In this document: positions 9,088 through 18,036 of the stretch, one piece after another | How the letters are laid out: the number at the start of each line of letters is the position of its first letter | Position numbering within the stretch: the first letter of the stretch is position 1 | Assembly: GCA_009380095.1 (NCBI GenBank) | Contig: WHSL01000007.1 | Location: 1-59,971 of the forward strand | Length of the DNA stretch: 59,971 nucleotides | Direction of reading: 5' to 3' | DNA from: Streptosporangiales bacterium | GTDB lineage: Bacteria > Actinomycetota > Actinomycetes > Streptosporangiales > Streptosporangiaceae | Notes under the pieces: generated by a model | The model's database searches: none | What the model saw: only the letters and a program-made list of their open reading frames with translations | What the model was told of the DNA's origin: nothing | Made by a program: the position numbers and the translations under genes

Positions 9088-9644
9088 CGGCCCGGCTCCG
9101 GCCTGATCTCCAGCAGCGGCTGGCCGAACTCGACGAACTCCTCGTTGGCGGCCAAGATCCGCACCACCTCGCCGCGGACTCCGGCCGGGACGGCGTTGAA
9201 CATCTTCATCAGCTCGATCAGCCCGACCGTGTCCTCCTCCCCGACCCGGCCGCCGACCTCGACGTACGGCGGCGCCCCAGGTTCGGGGGCCGTGAAGAAC
9301 ACCCCGACCACCGGCGCCGTCACGGTCACCACCTCGCCCCCGGCCGCGGCGGCGGAGCCGGCAGGGGGCCCCGGCTCCGCCGCCGGGCTCGCCTCGGACG
9401 CGTCCGCCCGCGACCCGGTGGCTCCAGACGCGGCGGGGGCGGGAGGCGCTGGGTCGGGGGCGGCAGGAGCAGACCGTGTCGCGTCGGGCGCCGAGGGCGT
9501 GGCGGCCGGGGGCGTACTGCGGCCGTGGCCGGTGCGGTCGGCGATCAGGTGCAGGTCGCCGAGGCGGAGCTCGAGGTACTCGATGTCCTCGTGCCCGTCC
9601 ACCAGGTCCAAGATCAGCCGGACATCGTCGTGGGTCAGGTCCAT
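9084..9644 (-). CDS. accB: Biotin carboxyl carrier protein
   Basis: A 186-residue biotin carrier. The C-terminal biotinyl domain (about residues 105-186) contains ELMKMFN with Lys147 as the biotin-accepting lysine; the usual alanine before Met is leucine here. The N-terminal helix resembles the AccB oligomerisation region and is joined by a long Ala/Pro-rich linker (residues 40-103) that lets the biotin arm swing between subunits. It overlaps the carboxyltransferase gene by 10 bases and the biotin carboxylase by 4, implying coupled translation. Confidence 0.92.
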   Translation of the reverse strand: MDLTHDDVRLILDLVDGHEDIEYLELRLGDLHLIADRTGHGRSTPPAATPSAPDATRSAPAAPDPAPPAPAASGATGSRADASEASPAAEPGPPAGSAAAAGGEVVTVTAPVVGVFFTAPEPGAPPYVEVGGRVGEEDTVGLIELMKMFNAVPAGVRGEVVRILAANEEFVEFGQPLLEIRPEPGR

Positions 9645-11107
9645 CCGCCACAGCTCCTCTTGCGGATCGTCAGCGACATGCCGGGCTTGACGACCGTCAC
9701 CAGCCGCGGCCGCGAGTCCTCGGCGAGCTCGCGGATCAGCCGGATCAACGGCTTGTCGCCGGCGGTGTCCGGTGGCGCGTCCCGCAGCACGTCGAGCGCG
9801 TCATCGCCGACGATCGTCCGCAGGATGAGGTCCTCATCCGAGATCCCCCGGCCGTACTTGGCCCGCAGTTCATTCAGCGTGGGATCCGGCCGCGGCGTAC
9901 GCGCGATCTCCCGGGCCCGCGGCCGGTCGAGGATCTTGTCCCGTACGTCCTGCGCCATCCCCGCGGTCGCCTCTTCGCCCCCGTGCAGCCCGAGTGCGTA
10001 CTCGATCGCCGCGTCGGTCACCTGGCCATAGCGTTCGCCGACGATCACATTGATGGCCGCCTGGGTCCCGACGTACTGGGAGAGCGGGGTGACCATGATC
10101 GGATAGCCGAAGTCGGCCCGGACCCGGCCCGCCTCCTCCAGCGTCTCCTCCAGCCGGTCACCGACACCGGCCAGCTCCAGCTGGTGCCTGAGGTTGGAGA
10201 TCATGCCGCCGGGGATCTGATGCCCATAGAGGCGCTCGTCGTACTCGTGCGGCACCCCCGTGGGCAGGCCCTCCCGGTGGGCGATCTCGGTGAGCTGTGC
10301 GGTCACCTCGCGCAGCGGCGTCTCGTCGACGTACGGGTCGTAGCCGAGCGCACGGAGGTTGCCGGCCACGTTGTGGATCGACGGCTGCGAGCTGCCGTTG
10401 GCCAGCGGCGGCACCGCGGTGTGCACGTACCGCACGCCGGCCTTGACGGCCTCGATCGCGTTCAGCGGCCCCAGGCCGTTGTTGCAGTGCCCGTGGAACT
10501 CCCACTCGATGTCGCCGGTCTCCGCCATCATCTTCGGCAGCAGCTCCCGGGTGCGCTCCGGGGTGAGCAGGCCGCCGACGTCCTTGAAGCAGAGCCGCCA
10601 CGGCCGGAGCGCCGCCGCCTCCCGGGCCTTGGTGAGGAAGTACGCGTCGGTGTGGCGCGGCGAGACCGAGTACATGACGTTGACGACCGAGGTCATCCCG
10701 ATGCCGGCGAGCCGTTCCACGTCCTCGGCGACCTTGGCGAAGTCGTTCCAGTTGTTGCCGGTGCGGGTGTAGCGGATGCCGAGATCGACCGCCTTGGCGA
10801 AGAGCAGCGTGCCCACCTCGATGGGCACGGTCCCGCTCATCGTCGACGCCGAGATGTGCCCGTGCCAGCGGAGCTGGGTATGGCGGGCCAGCCGGGCGCC
10901 GGTGTGGATCCAGTCCCACGGGTTCTCCCGCAGGTGCCGGACGAACTTCTTCAGCCGGCTGCCCGGTGCGAGGAACTCCATCTGGTCGAACCCGGCCCGG
11001 TCGAGCAGGGGCATCGCCGGCGCCATGTGCCGGGTCCGCATGTTCATCGCCCACAGGCTGGCCTGGCCGTCGCGGATCGTGGTGTCGATGAACCTGACCT
11101 GACTCAT
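9635..11107 (-). CDS. Biotin-dependent carboxyltransferase, DRE-TIM type (PycB/OadA-like)
   Basis: A 490-residue TIM-barrel carboxyltransferase related to pyruvate carboxylase subunit B and the oxaloacetate decarboxylase alpha chain. DTTIRDGQASLWA lies at residues 8-20; Lys175 in LCFKDVGGLLTP matches the lysine that is carboxylated in this family; HGHCNNG at 205-211 provides the metal-binding histidines (the usual sequence is HTHDTSG). No biotinyl domain is fused; the carrier is the separate downstream gene. The altered HGHCNN loop suggests a carboxyl acceptor other than pyruvate. The ATG overlaps the CoA-transferase stop codon by four bases. Confidence 0.85.
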   Translation of the reverse strand: MSQVRFIDTTIRDGQASLWAMNMRTRHMAPAMPLLDRAGFDQMEFLAPGSRLKKFVRHLRENPWDWIHTGARLARHTQLRWHGHISASTMSGTVPIEVGTLLFAKAVDLGIRYTRTGNNWNDFAKVAEDVERLAGIGMTSVVNVMYSVSPRHTDAYFLTKAREAAALRPWRLCFKDVGGLLTPERTRELLPKMMAETGDIEWEFHGHCNNGLGPLNAIEAVKAGVRYVHTAVPPLANGSSQPSIHNVAGNLRALGYDPYVDETPLREVTAQLTEIAHREGLPTGVPHEYDERLYGHQIPGGMISNLRHQLELAGVGDRLEETLEEAGRVRADFGYPIMVTPLSQYVGTQAAINVIVGERYGQVTDAAIEYALGLHGGEEATAGMAQDVRDKILDRPRAREIARTPRPDPTLNELRAKYGRGISDEDLILRTIVGDDALDVLRDAPPDTAGDKPLIRLIRELAEDSRPRLVTVVKPGMSLTIRKRSCGGWT

Positions 11108-12267
11108 CGCTCCGCGTCCGGGGTCTCGGCGAGGACCTCGTCGGTGTGCTCACCGAGGTGCGGGGCCCGGCGTACGGGCGGCAGTACCGCACCGTCGAAG
11201 GCCACGGGGGGCCGGATCCGCGGCATCGGCCCGGCGCCCGGCTCGACGACCGTGTCGATGATCCCCAGGTGCCGCAGCTGCTCGTCGTCGAGCGCCTCCG
11301 CGATCCCGTTCACGGGCGCGCACGGCACCTCGAAGTCCTGCAGGATCGCCAGCCACGTGTCGCGGTCCTTGGTCTTGAAGATCGGGGCCAGCTCGGCGTG
11401 CAGCTCGTCGTAGTGGGCACGGCGCTCCGGCCGGGTGGCGAACCGCGGGTCGGCCGGCAGGTCGGTACGGCCGACCGCGGCGCACAGCCCCTCCCAGAAC
11501 TTGGGCGGCGACGACAGATGGATCAGCAGCGCGCGGCCGTCCGCGGTGGGGAACGCGTGGCAGCCGGAACCGTGTGGCCGGGTGTACGGACCCTCCTCGC
11601 GGCCCTCGACCACTTGCTTGGCGACCGCCGAGTGCAGGAAGTGGGTGAGCGCACCCAGCATGCTCACCTCGAGGTGCCGGCCCCGCCCGGTCCGGCCCCG
11701 CTCATGCAGCGCTGCCAGGACCGCGTACGCCGCGGAGTGGCCGGTGATCGCGTCGGCCAGGGCCGGGCCGCGCATCCGGGGATCCTCGGGGTCGAGCAGC
11801 AGGCCGGCCAGCCCGCTGTAGCCGAGGGCGACACCGTCGTAGGCGGGCAGCCCGGCGTACGGGCCGTCCCCGCCGAACCCGGTGATGCTGCACTGGATCA
11901 GCCGGGGGTTCCGCTCGCGCAGGGCCGCGTGGCCGAGGCCGAGACGGGCCATCACGCCGGGCCGGAAGTTCTCCACCAGCACGTCGGCGGTGGCCGCCAG
12001 GTCCAGCAGTCGCCGCCGGCCCTCGTCCGACTTCAGGTCGAGGTCCACCGAGCGCTTGCCGCGGTTGAAGGCGACGAAGGTGGCGTTCAGCCCGCCGGAC
12101 TCCCACGAGCGGAACTGATCCCCCTTCCCGGGCGGCTCGACCTTGATCACGTCGGCGCCCATCTCGGCCAGGAGCACCGCCGCGCACGGCCCGGAGATGT
12201 ACTGCCCGAGGTCGAGGACGCGTACGTCGTCCAGCGGCAGCGCGGGGGCGTCTCGCTGCTCAGGCAC
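11104..12267 (-). CDS. CaiB/BaiF (family III) CoA transferase
   Basis: A 387-residue family III CoA transferase, which moves CoA between carboxylic acids through an aspartyl-CoA intermediate. VLDLGQYISGPCAAVLLAEMGADVIKVE is the family N terminus; the candidate nucleophile is the aspartate in LPAYDGVALGYSG. FVAFNRGKRSVDLDL and ENFRPGVMARLGL are also diagnostic. GTG start at 12267 with GGAGG seven bases upstream; it overlaps the amidohydrolase gene by eight bases. It probably activates or recycles the carboxylate handled by the neighbouring carboxylase. Confidence 0.92.
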   Translation of the reverse strand: MPEQRDAPALPLDDVRVLDLGQYISGPCAAVLLAEMGADVIKVEPPGKGDQFRSWESGGLNATFVAFNRGKRSVDLDLKSDEGRRRLLDLAATADVLVENFRPGVMARLGLGHAALRERNPRLIQCSITGFGGDGPYAGLPAYDGVALGYSGLAGLLLDPEDPRMRGPALADAITGHSAAYAVLAALHERGRTGRGRHLEVSMLGALTHFLHSAVAKQVVEGREEGPYTRPHGSGCHAFPTADGRALLIHLSSPPKFWEGLCAAVGRTDLPADPRFATRPERRAHYDELHAELAPIFKTKDRDTWLAILQDFEVPCAPVNGIAEALDDEQLRHLGIIDTVVEPGAGPMPRIRPPVAFDGAVLPPVRRAPHLGEHTDEVLAETPDAER

Positions 12268-13150
12268 TCGCCCGCCTCCCCTGCTCGTCGAGGCCGAACA
12301 CCCGGCGCGCGTTGTCCACCATCACCTTCCGGCGCACCTCGTCCTTGAGCTCCAGATCGGCGAACTCGCTCAGCCAGCGGTCGACGGGGAGCGAGGGCGC
12401 GTCCGAGCCGAACAGCGCCTTGTCCTGCAGCAGGCTGTTGACCTGCTGGACCAGTTCGTCCGGGAAGTACTTCGGTGCCCAGCCGGAGAGGTCGATGTAG
12501 AAGTTGGCCTTGTGCCGGGCGATGGCCAGGCTCTCCGCGGTCCACGGCCAGGACGGGTGGGCGCTGATGATCGTCAGCCCGGGGAAGTCCGCGGCCACGT
12601 CGTCCAGATGGAGCGGCTGGGTGTACTTGAGCTTCACGCCGCGGCCACCCGGGCGGCCGGAGCCGGCGGCGGCGTACCCGCTGTGGAACAACACCGGCAG
12701 GCCGAGCTGTTCGGCCTCCTCCCACAGCGGGTAGAACTTCCGGTCGTTCGGGTAGAAGTGCTGCCGCGCCGGGTTGAACTCGCCGAGGCCGTGCAGCCCG
12801 AGCTCGGCGATCCGGCGGATCTCCTTGCGTGCCAGCTCCCCCTGCCAGGGGTCGACGATGCCGAAGCCCAGGAAGACGTCCGAGTGCTCGGCGACCGTCT
12901 CGGCGACGAACTCGTTGGGGATCGGCGGGATGCCGGTGATCGTCTCGTCGGTGCCGTTCATCAGCACCGCCATCATCCGCCGGGCCCGGTACTGCTCGGC
13001 CTGTTCGGCCACCGGCAGCGAGGTCGCCTCCCGCTTGAAGTACGTGGCGCGCTCCTCGAACCGGCGCTGCGCCTCCGCGCCCCGGAGGCCGCGGGCCCGC
13101 GCGTCGTGGATGTGGACGTGGACGTCGATGCCTTCGAGCCGTGCCCCCAT
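12260..13150 (-). CDS. Amidohydrolase-2 family metal-dependent hydrolase/hydratase/decarboxylase
   Basis: A 296-residue TIM-barrel amidohydrolase. The N-terminal metal site is IDVHVHIHD at residues 7-15, LFHSGY and ISAHPSWPW supply further histidines, and FGSDAPS holds the final aspartate. The family includes 2-pyrone-4,6-dicarboxylate hydrolase (LigI), oxalomesaconate hydratase and ACMSD/resorcylate decarboxylases, so a hydrolysis or decarboxylation of an aromatic-derived acid is expected. The ATG at 13150 overlaps the stop of the upstream binding protein; an upstream in-frame start at 13204 would place 18 extra residues inside that gene and is less likely. Confidence 0.82.
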   Translation of the reverse strand: MGARLEGIDVHVHIHDARARGLRGAEAQRRFEERATYFKREATSLPVAEQAEQYRARRMMAVLMNGTDETITGIPPIPNEFVAETVAEHSDVFLGFGIVDPWQGELARKEIRRIAELGLHGLGEFNPARQHFYPNDRKFYPLWEEAEQLGLPVLFHSGYAAAGSGRPGGRGVKLKYTQPLHLDDVAADFPGLTIISAHPSWPWTAESLAIARHKANFYIDLSGWAPKYFPDELVQQVNSLLQDKALFGSDAPSLPVDRWLSEFADLELKDEVRRKVMVDNARRVFGLDEQGRRASA

Positions 13151-14298
13151 CAGCTGCCCTTGAGGTTGGCGTCGCGGGTCACGTCCTCGTACAGCGACTT
13201 CCACTTGTCCTCGTGGTCCAGCAGGTCCTTGAGGTTGACGTTGACGGTCTTGTACTGCTTCGGGATGCCGCCCGGCGCCTTCTGGTTGGCGGGGGTGCGG
13301 TGGAAGCTGGCGATCTGTGCCTGCGCGTCCTCGACCATGTACTCGACGAAGAGCAGGGCGGTGGCCGGCCGGTCGGTGGCGGCGTTGATGCCGATCCCGT
13401 TCGCGCGCACGATCAGCGGCTGCAGCGGCGCCGGCTTGTCCCAGGCGATCGGCGCGCCCTCGTCGATGCGCTGCAGCGTGTTGTGGAGGTAGAGCGAGGG
13501 TGCGATCCCGAACTCGCCGCTGGCCAGCAACTCGTTCTGGACGGTGTGGCCGTCGATGCCGTACGCGCCCTTGGCGGCCTTACGGACCATGTCGACCGCG
13601 GCCTTCTCGGACATCCCCTTCTGCTTGACGAGGTACTCCTGCACCAGGGTGGCGAACCAGTCGAAGTCGCCGACCTCGAGCGAGAGCTTGGCCTGCTTGC
13701 CCCCGAGCAGTTCCTCCCACGTCTTCGGGGGGTTGGTCACCTGCTTGGTGTTCCACGCGGCCACGAAGACGTTGAGGTAGTTCGACACCCAGGTCTCGTG
13801 GACCTCGGCCAGGTCGTCGGCGACCCCCACCTGGATCGGTGCGAGGACGCCCGCCCGATCCAGCATCTCGATCTCGGTGCCGTTCATCGACACCACGTCG
13901 GCCCCGTTCTCGAACTTGGCCTTCGTCTCCTCGGTGACCCGCTGCACCACGGTCGTGCCGGTCGCCCGGTACAGCTCCTGCTTGATGCCGTACTTCTTCT
14001 CGAACGCGGCCTGGATCGGCTTCGAGTTGTCCAGGTTCATCGTCGTGTACTGGTTGAACGGCTTGCCGGCCTTGTCCTCGGCCTTGGCCAGCTCGACCAG
14101 CTTGGCCCGGCGCTCCGCCCCCTTCAGCCCCTTGACCTGCGCCAGCACCTTCTCAAGCCCCTCAGACTTGCCGGGCTTGGCCCCGCCCGGGCCGGCAGCG
14201 CCGGTCTCCCCCGTCGGCGAGCCGCCGCAGGCGGCCAGGGTGCATATGAGGGCGGTGGTCACGGCGAGACCGGCGCGACTGGAGAGTGCGTGCTTCAT
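13150..14298 (-). CDS. Extracellular solute-binding lipoprotein, paralog C
   Basis: A 382-residue receptor with lipobox TLAAC, GGSPT after the cysteine, and the family block VLAQVKGLKGAERRAKLVELAKAE. The central VAAWNTKQVTNPP and DFDWFATLVQEYLV segments match paralogs A and D. It is directly coupled to the amidohydrolase gene (ATGA) and lies 15 bases after paralog D, giving two receptors in tandem at the head of the leftward operon. No permease or ATPase is encoded nearby. Confidence 0.87.
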   Translation of the reverse strand: MKHALSSRAGLAVTTALICTLAACGGSPTGETGAAGPGGAKPGKSEGLEKVLAQVKGLKGAERRAKLVELAKAEDKAGKPFNQYTTMNLDNSKPIQAAFEKKYGIKQELYRATGTTVVQRVTEETKAKFENGADVVSMNGTEIEMLDRAGVLAPIQVGVADDLAEVHETWVSNYLNVFVAAWNTKQVTNPPKTWEELLGGKQAKLSLEVGDFDWFATLVQEYLVKQKGMSEKAAVDMVRKAAKGAYGIDGHTVQNELLASGEFGIAPSLYLHNTLQRIDEGAPIAWDKPAPLQPLIVRANGIGINAATDRPATALLFVEYMVEDAQAQIASFHRTPANQKAPGGIPKQYKTVNVNLKDLLDHEDKWKSLYEDVTRDANLKGS

Positions 14299-14313
14299 GG
14301 CGAGTCCTTCGAT

Positions 14314-15459
14314 TCACTCTTTAATGGGCTTCTTGCCGGTCTCGCGGATGATCTCCTCGTACAACTTCTCCCACTTCTTACGCTCGCCGAGCATCGTCCG
14401 GATATCGACCGTGATGGTCTTGTACTGCGGGGGCAGACCGCCCTTGGCGTGGACGTTGACCGGGTCGCGCTCGTATTTGGGGAGCATGTGCTGGGCGTCG
14501 GTGAGCATGTACTCCAGGAAGAGCAGCGCGGCGGCGGGATGCTTCGTGTCGCGGCTGATCCCCATGCCGTTCGGGCGGAGGATCAAGGGCTGCACCGCCG
14601 GCTCCCACTCCATCGGCGCGCCCTCGCGCTTGAGCGTGCGCGTGTTCACCGTGTAGAGCGAGGCGCCCACGTCGTACTCGCCGGCGACCAGCAGCTCCGC
14701 CATCAGCGTGTGGCCGTCGACGACCGTCGCGGCGTTCCGGGCCGCCGTACGGACCCGCTCGATCGCCTGCGCCTCGGTCATCCCCCGCTCGGCCACGAGG
14801 TACCTGACCAGGGTGGCGAACCAGTCCCAGTCGGAGACCTCCAGCGCCAGCCGGCCCCGATAGCCGGTGAGCACCTGCTCCCACGAGGCCGGCGCCTTGG
14901 CGACCCGGTCCTTGTTCCAGGCGACGGTGAACGCGTTCACGTACCACCCGAACCAGGACCCGTACCGCACCGACGGGAGGATCTGCTCGGAGACCGGCGT
15001 CTTCACCGGCTGGAACATCTTCTTCTGCGCCAGCACGGCCATGTCGGGCCCGTTGAGGAAGACGACGTCCGCGGCCGACTTTCCGGCCGAGACCTCCTGC
15101 AGCACCCGCTGCAGCACGTCCGAGGAGGAGCCGCGGAAATACTCGGGCTTGATCCCGGTGTCGGCCTCGAACCGCTTGAGCAGCGGGTCCATGGTGTCGA
15201 AGTTGGTCGAGCCGTACGGGTTCACCGTGCCGCCCTCGGCCTTCGCGAGCTCGATGAGCTTGGCCCGGCGGGCCTGCGGTTTGAGGCCGGCGAGCTGACC
15301 GGTGATCTCGGCCAGCCGGTCGGTGGCCTTCTTGGCCGCGTCATCGGCACCGGCCGGCCCCGCGCCGGACTGGGTGGGCGATGCGCAGCCGGCCAGGAGT
15401 ACGGCGATGGCCGTCAGGGCGGCCCCCACCACCGTTGCGAGTCTCGGACGACGGACCAT
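14314..15459 (-). CDS. Extracellular solute-binding lipoprotein, paralog D
   Basis: A 381-residue receptor with lipobox VLLAGC followed by ASPTQ and the block ITGQLAGLKPQARRAKLIELAKAE. The gene has a good GGGAG site seven bases before its ATG. It is the first gene after an operator-like sequence at 15511 and is followed by paralog C. The N-terminal segment PYGSTNFDTMDPLLKRF corresponds to the first-lobe start seen in the other copies. Confidence 0.87.
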   Translation of the reverse strand: MVRRPRLATVVGAALTAIAVLLAGCASPTQSGAGPAGADDAAKKATDRLAEITGQLAGLKPQARRAKLIELAKAEGGTVNPYGSTNFDTMDPLLKRFEADTGIKPEYFRGSSSDVLQRVLQEVSAGKSAADVVFLNGPDMAVLAQKKMFQPVKTPVSEQILPSVRYGSWFGWYVNAFTVAWNKDRVAKAPASWEQVLTGYRGRLALEVSDWDWFATLVRYLVAERGMTEAQAIERVRTAARNAATVVDGHTLMAELLVAGEYDVGASLYTVNTRTLKREGAPMEWEPAVQPLILRPNGMGISRDTKHPAAALLFLEYMLTDAQHMLPKYERDPVNVHAKGGLPPQYKTITVDIRTMLGERKKWEKLYEEIIRETGKKPIKE

Positions 15460-15510
15460 TGTGTGGCTCCCGGGAGTGCTGGCAGGCCGGGCCGGATTCT
15501 TAAGGCAGAA

Positions 15511-15521
15511 TGGTATGACCT
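15511..15521. promoter_or_regulatory. GntR/FadR-type operator-like site TGGTATGACCT
   Basis: TGGT-ATG-ACCT is a one-mismatch copy of the TGGT-N3-ACCA inverted repeat typical of FadR/PdhR-type GntR proteins, 52 bases upstream of the paralog D start. It sits in a short AT-rich patch and is followed by TATGGTCC, a further half-site. It probably marks an internal promoter of the leftward operon. Confidence 0.6.
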
Positions 15522-15580
15522 ATGGTCCTTGTCAACCCTGCCGCCCCATCCTTTTGCGATGGACTCGGCATCTGAGATGC

Positions 15581-16396
15581 CTATCGGCGGATCGCCACGC
15601 CGCCGTCCACCAGCAGGTCCGTCCCCGTGACGTATGCCGCCAGGTCGGACGCGAGGAACAGCACCGGCCCGGCGTAGTCGTCGAGCCGTCCGCGCCGCCG
15701 CAGCGGAATGGCCTCCTCGTTGCCGCCCGGGGAGGCCATGGCCGGGCTGCCGGGCCGCTCATCCACACCACGCAACACGGTCGGGGTCTGGCCCGGGCTC
15801 ACGGCGTTCACCCGGATGCCGTCCGGGCCCAGCTCGATCGCGAGCTGCCTGGCCATCCGGACCACCGCCGCCTTGGTCGCGCCGTACATCAGCCCCCGTG
15901 GCCCCGCCCGGCCGGCCGCCACCGAGGCCAGCAGGATCATCGAGCCACCACCCTGAGCGCGCATGGGGACCGCAGCCGCCTGGGCCATCAGCAACGTTCC
16001 CCGCACGTTGACCGCGTGCAGCCGGTCGACCTCCGCGACGGTCATCTCGGCCAGCAGGGCGCCGCTGTCCCCGATCGCGGCGGCGTGCACCAGCACATCC
16101 AGCCGCCCGCACCGCTCGACCAGCGTCTCCACACAGTCGGTGGCGTCGGCCGGATCGGACACGTCACCCGGTACCGCCAGCAGTCGATCACCGAGAGCGG
16201 GCGGCACCTCGCAGGTCTGCCGGTGCACCAGATCGGGAGAGCGGCCCATCACCCCCACCCGCATCCCGGCGGCGGCCAGCGCCATGGTCACCCGCCCGCC
16301 GATGGCCCCGGTGCCGCCCGTGACCAGGGCCACCTTGCCCGCGATCCCGGGCAGCGCCACGCCATCCCACGCGATCTCATCCCAGCCGATCGTCAT
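15581..16396 (-). CDS. SDR-family oxidoreductase
   Basis: A 271-residue short-chain dehydrogenase with TGGTGAIGG at residues 26-34, VHAAAIGD in place of the NNAG motif, and YGATKAAV as the catalytic Tyr/Lys element; it ends LLVDGGVAIRR. GGAGG lies five bases before the ATG. It is divergent from the NicX-like gene at 16543, with an operator palindrome 14 bases upstream of its start. It may be transcribed on into the binding-protein operon, though a second operator lies in that gap. Confidence 0.88.
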   Translation of the reverse strand: MTIGWDEIAWDGVALPGIAGKVALVTGGTGAIGGRVTMALAAAGMRVGVMGRSPDLVHRQTCEVPPALGDRLLAVPGDVSDPADATDCVETLVERCGRLDVLVHAAAIGDSGALLAEMTVAEVDRLHAVNVRGTLLMAQAAAVPMRAQGGGSMILLASVAAGRAGPRGLMYGATKAAVVRMARQLAIELGPDGIRVNAVSPGQTPTVLRGVDERPGSPAMASPGGNEEAIPLRRRGRLDDYAGPVLFLASDLAAYVTGTDLLVDGGVAIRR

Positions 16397-16409
16397 GCGG
16401 CCTCCTAAT

Positions 16410-16422
16410 AAGGTCTGACCTT
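16410..16422. promoter_or_regulatory. Perfect operator palindrome AAGGTCTGACCTT in a divergent promoter
   Basis: A perfect 5+3+5 inverted repeat (AAGGT-CTG-ACCTT) in the 146-base region between the SDR at 16396 and the NicX-like gene at 16543. The GGT-N3-ACC core matches the other operator-like sites in the window. Its position close to the SDR start suggests repression of that gene and possibly of both divergent units. Confidence 0.65.
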
Positions 16423-16542
16423 AATGCCATCCTCTTCCGGGACACGAGTGGTCCGTCTCGGTTACTGAGCGCCGGGCGTTGCCGCACGTACGGGGCACCG
16501 GCGAAAGTCGGTCCTGCCCAAACGGCAGGAACAGGAGATTCG

Positions 16543-18036
16543 ATGACGGCAGTGCCCTTCGACCGGCTCACCCCCGGTCTGCCCGCACCGCTCGACGGCT
16601 TCGACTACCCGGCGCCACGCCACCCCGCGTACCTGCGGCAGCAGCGCACCGAGGACATCGAGGACCTGATGCCGCTGGCCCGGTCACATGTCCGGAGACG
16701 GTACGGTCGCGCCGCCCTGGGCAACCTGGAGCCCAACGACGAACTGCTGATCATCACCTATCCGCACCAGCACGACCTGGCCTTCGAGGCGATCCGCCGC
16801 GCCCTCCTGGAAGAGGGCGCCAAGAAGGTCGACCGCCTGGACATGACGGATCTGGGCATGGAGGTGGAGGAGTTCTCCGCCGCCGACGGCTGGCGGGAGA
16901 TCACCGATCGGCTGCCACCGATGATCGAGGACGGCGTCGAGTTCAACGTCGCCGCCGCCACCTTGAAACGGTTCCTGGAGGACCGCCCGGGTTACACCGG
17001 CGTGCTCGCCGGGGAGGCCGGCCGCCGGCACTGGAAGCGCGCCGCCGGCCAGCGGGTCCGCAATAACTGGTGCTACTCGACGTATGAGGACTTCATCTCC
17101 CGGGCCAACGGCTACCCCGACGAGATCTGGCGGGTGGTCGACCTGATGGTGGTCGACGCCTTCAACGACGCCGCGGAAGTACGGGTGACAAGCCCGGAAG
17201 GAACCGACATCTCCTGGAAGGTCACCGCACAGCAGGCCGATCTGTGGGTCAAGGGAGCCTGGCAGTCCGGTCACATCCTCGGCTCCACGATCCAGGGCAT
17301 CCGGTTCGGCCACCCGGTGAAGACCTTCCTCGAGGAGGCCAGGATCCTCATGCCGACGCTGAACGGCGTGGTGGCCGGCACCAGCAACCACACCGGCTTC
17401 TATCCGCACATCGAGGTGCACGTCGAGAACGGGATGATCGCCAAGATCGTCGGCGGCGGCAAGTACGGCGAGCTGTGGCGTGAGGTCGTCGAGCGGTACG
17501 CGGACGTGCAGTACCCCGGGTTCCCGTACAAGGGGTGGGCCTACTTCAACGACTGTTCGATCGGCACCAACCCGAAGAGCTTCCGGCAGGTCGAGACGTT
17601 GTGGAACTACAACGACTCGTGGACCAACCTGCCCGAACGCGCCCAGGCCGGTGTGATCCACTTCGGTTTCGGCGCCGAGCACTGGGACCAGACGTTCCTG
17701 TCGTACGCCCGCGAGCACAAGCTGCCGACCATGCACTTCCCGCACGTGCACAACATCTTCGCCACGTACCAGATCAAGAAGCGCTCCACCGGCGAGTGGT
17801 TCACCTTGATCGACAAGGGCCGACTGACGGCCCTCGACCACCCCGACGTGGTCCGGATCGCCAACACCGTGGGGACGCCCGAACTGCTGGAGTACGACTG
17901 GATCCCCGCGCTGCCCGGCATCAACTATCCCGGTGACTACAAGCGCGACTACGCGAGCGACCCGGTCGCCTGGATCCGCCGCGAGCAGCTCGGCGAGTTC
18001 CAGCATGGAGCCGGCGGCGAAGGGGGCGCCCTGTGA
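16543..18036 (+). CDS. NicX/aminopeptidase-T (M29)-like putative metalloenzyme
   Basis: A 497-residue protein that I place near the M29/2,5-dihydroxypyridine dioxygenase (NicX) group from pattern recognition: NGVVAGTSNHTGFYPHIEVHVENG (given here in parts, residues about 272-297), a following IVGGGKYGELW, and HFGFGAEHWDQ where His380 and Asp382 form an HxD pair like the iron ligands I recall for NicX. NicX opens the pyridine ring without an external cofactor. The protein is about 40% longer than NicX, so it may be a distinct subfamily. ATG start with CAGGAGA upstream. Its stop overlaps the GTG of the MoxR-type ATPase gene by four bases, implying the ATPase acts on it. Family assignment is moderate; the substrate is unknown. 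Confidence 0.55.
   Translation: MTAVPFDRLTPGLPAPLDGFDYPAPRHPAYLRQQRTEDIEDLMPLARSHVRRRYGRAALGNLEPNDELLIITYPHQHDLAFEAIRRALLEEGAKKVDRLDMTDLGMEVEEFSAADGWREITDRLPPMIEDGVEFNVAAATLKRFLEDRPGYTGVLAGEAGRRHWKRAAGQRVRNNWCYSTYEDFISRANGYPDEIWRVVDLMVVDAFNDAAEVRVTSPEGTDISWKVTAQQADLWVKGAWQSGHILGSTIQGIRFGHPVKTFLEEARILMPTLNGVVAGTSNHTGFYPHIEVHVENGMIAKIVGGGKYGELWREVVERYADVQYPGFPYKGWAYFNDCSIGTNPKSFRQVETLWNYNDSWTNLPERAQAGVIHFGFGAEHWDQTFLSYAREHKLPTMHFPHVHNIFATYQIKKRSTGEWFTLIDKGRLTALDHPDVVRIANTVGTPELLEYDWIPALPGINYPGDYKRDYASDPVAWIRREQLGEFQHGAGGEGGAL

Noticed and set aside
13141-15630. An 829-codon rightward open frame opposite the binding-protein genes
   Set aside because: It mirrors two well-supported leftward lipoprotein genes, is rich in Arg/Leu/Val/His as expected for an antisense frame in GC-rich DNA, and has no family motif.
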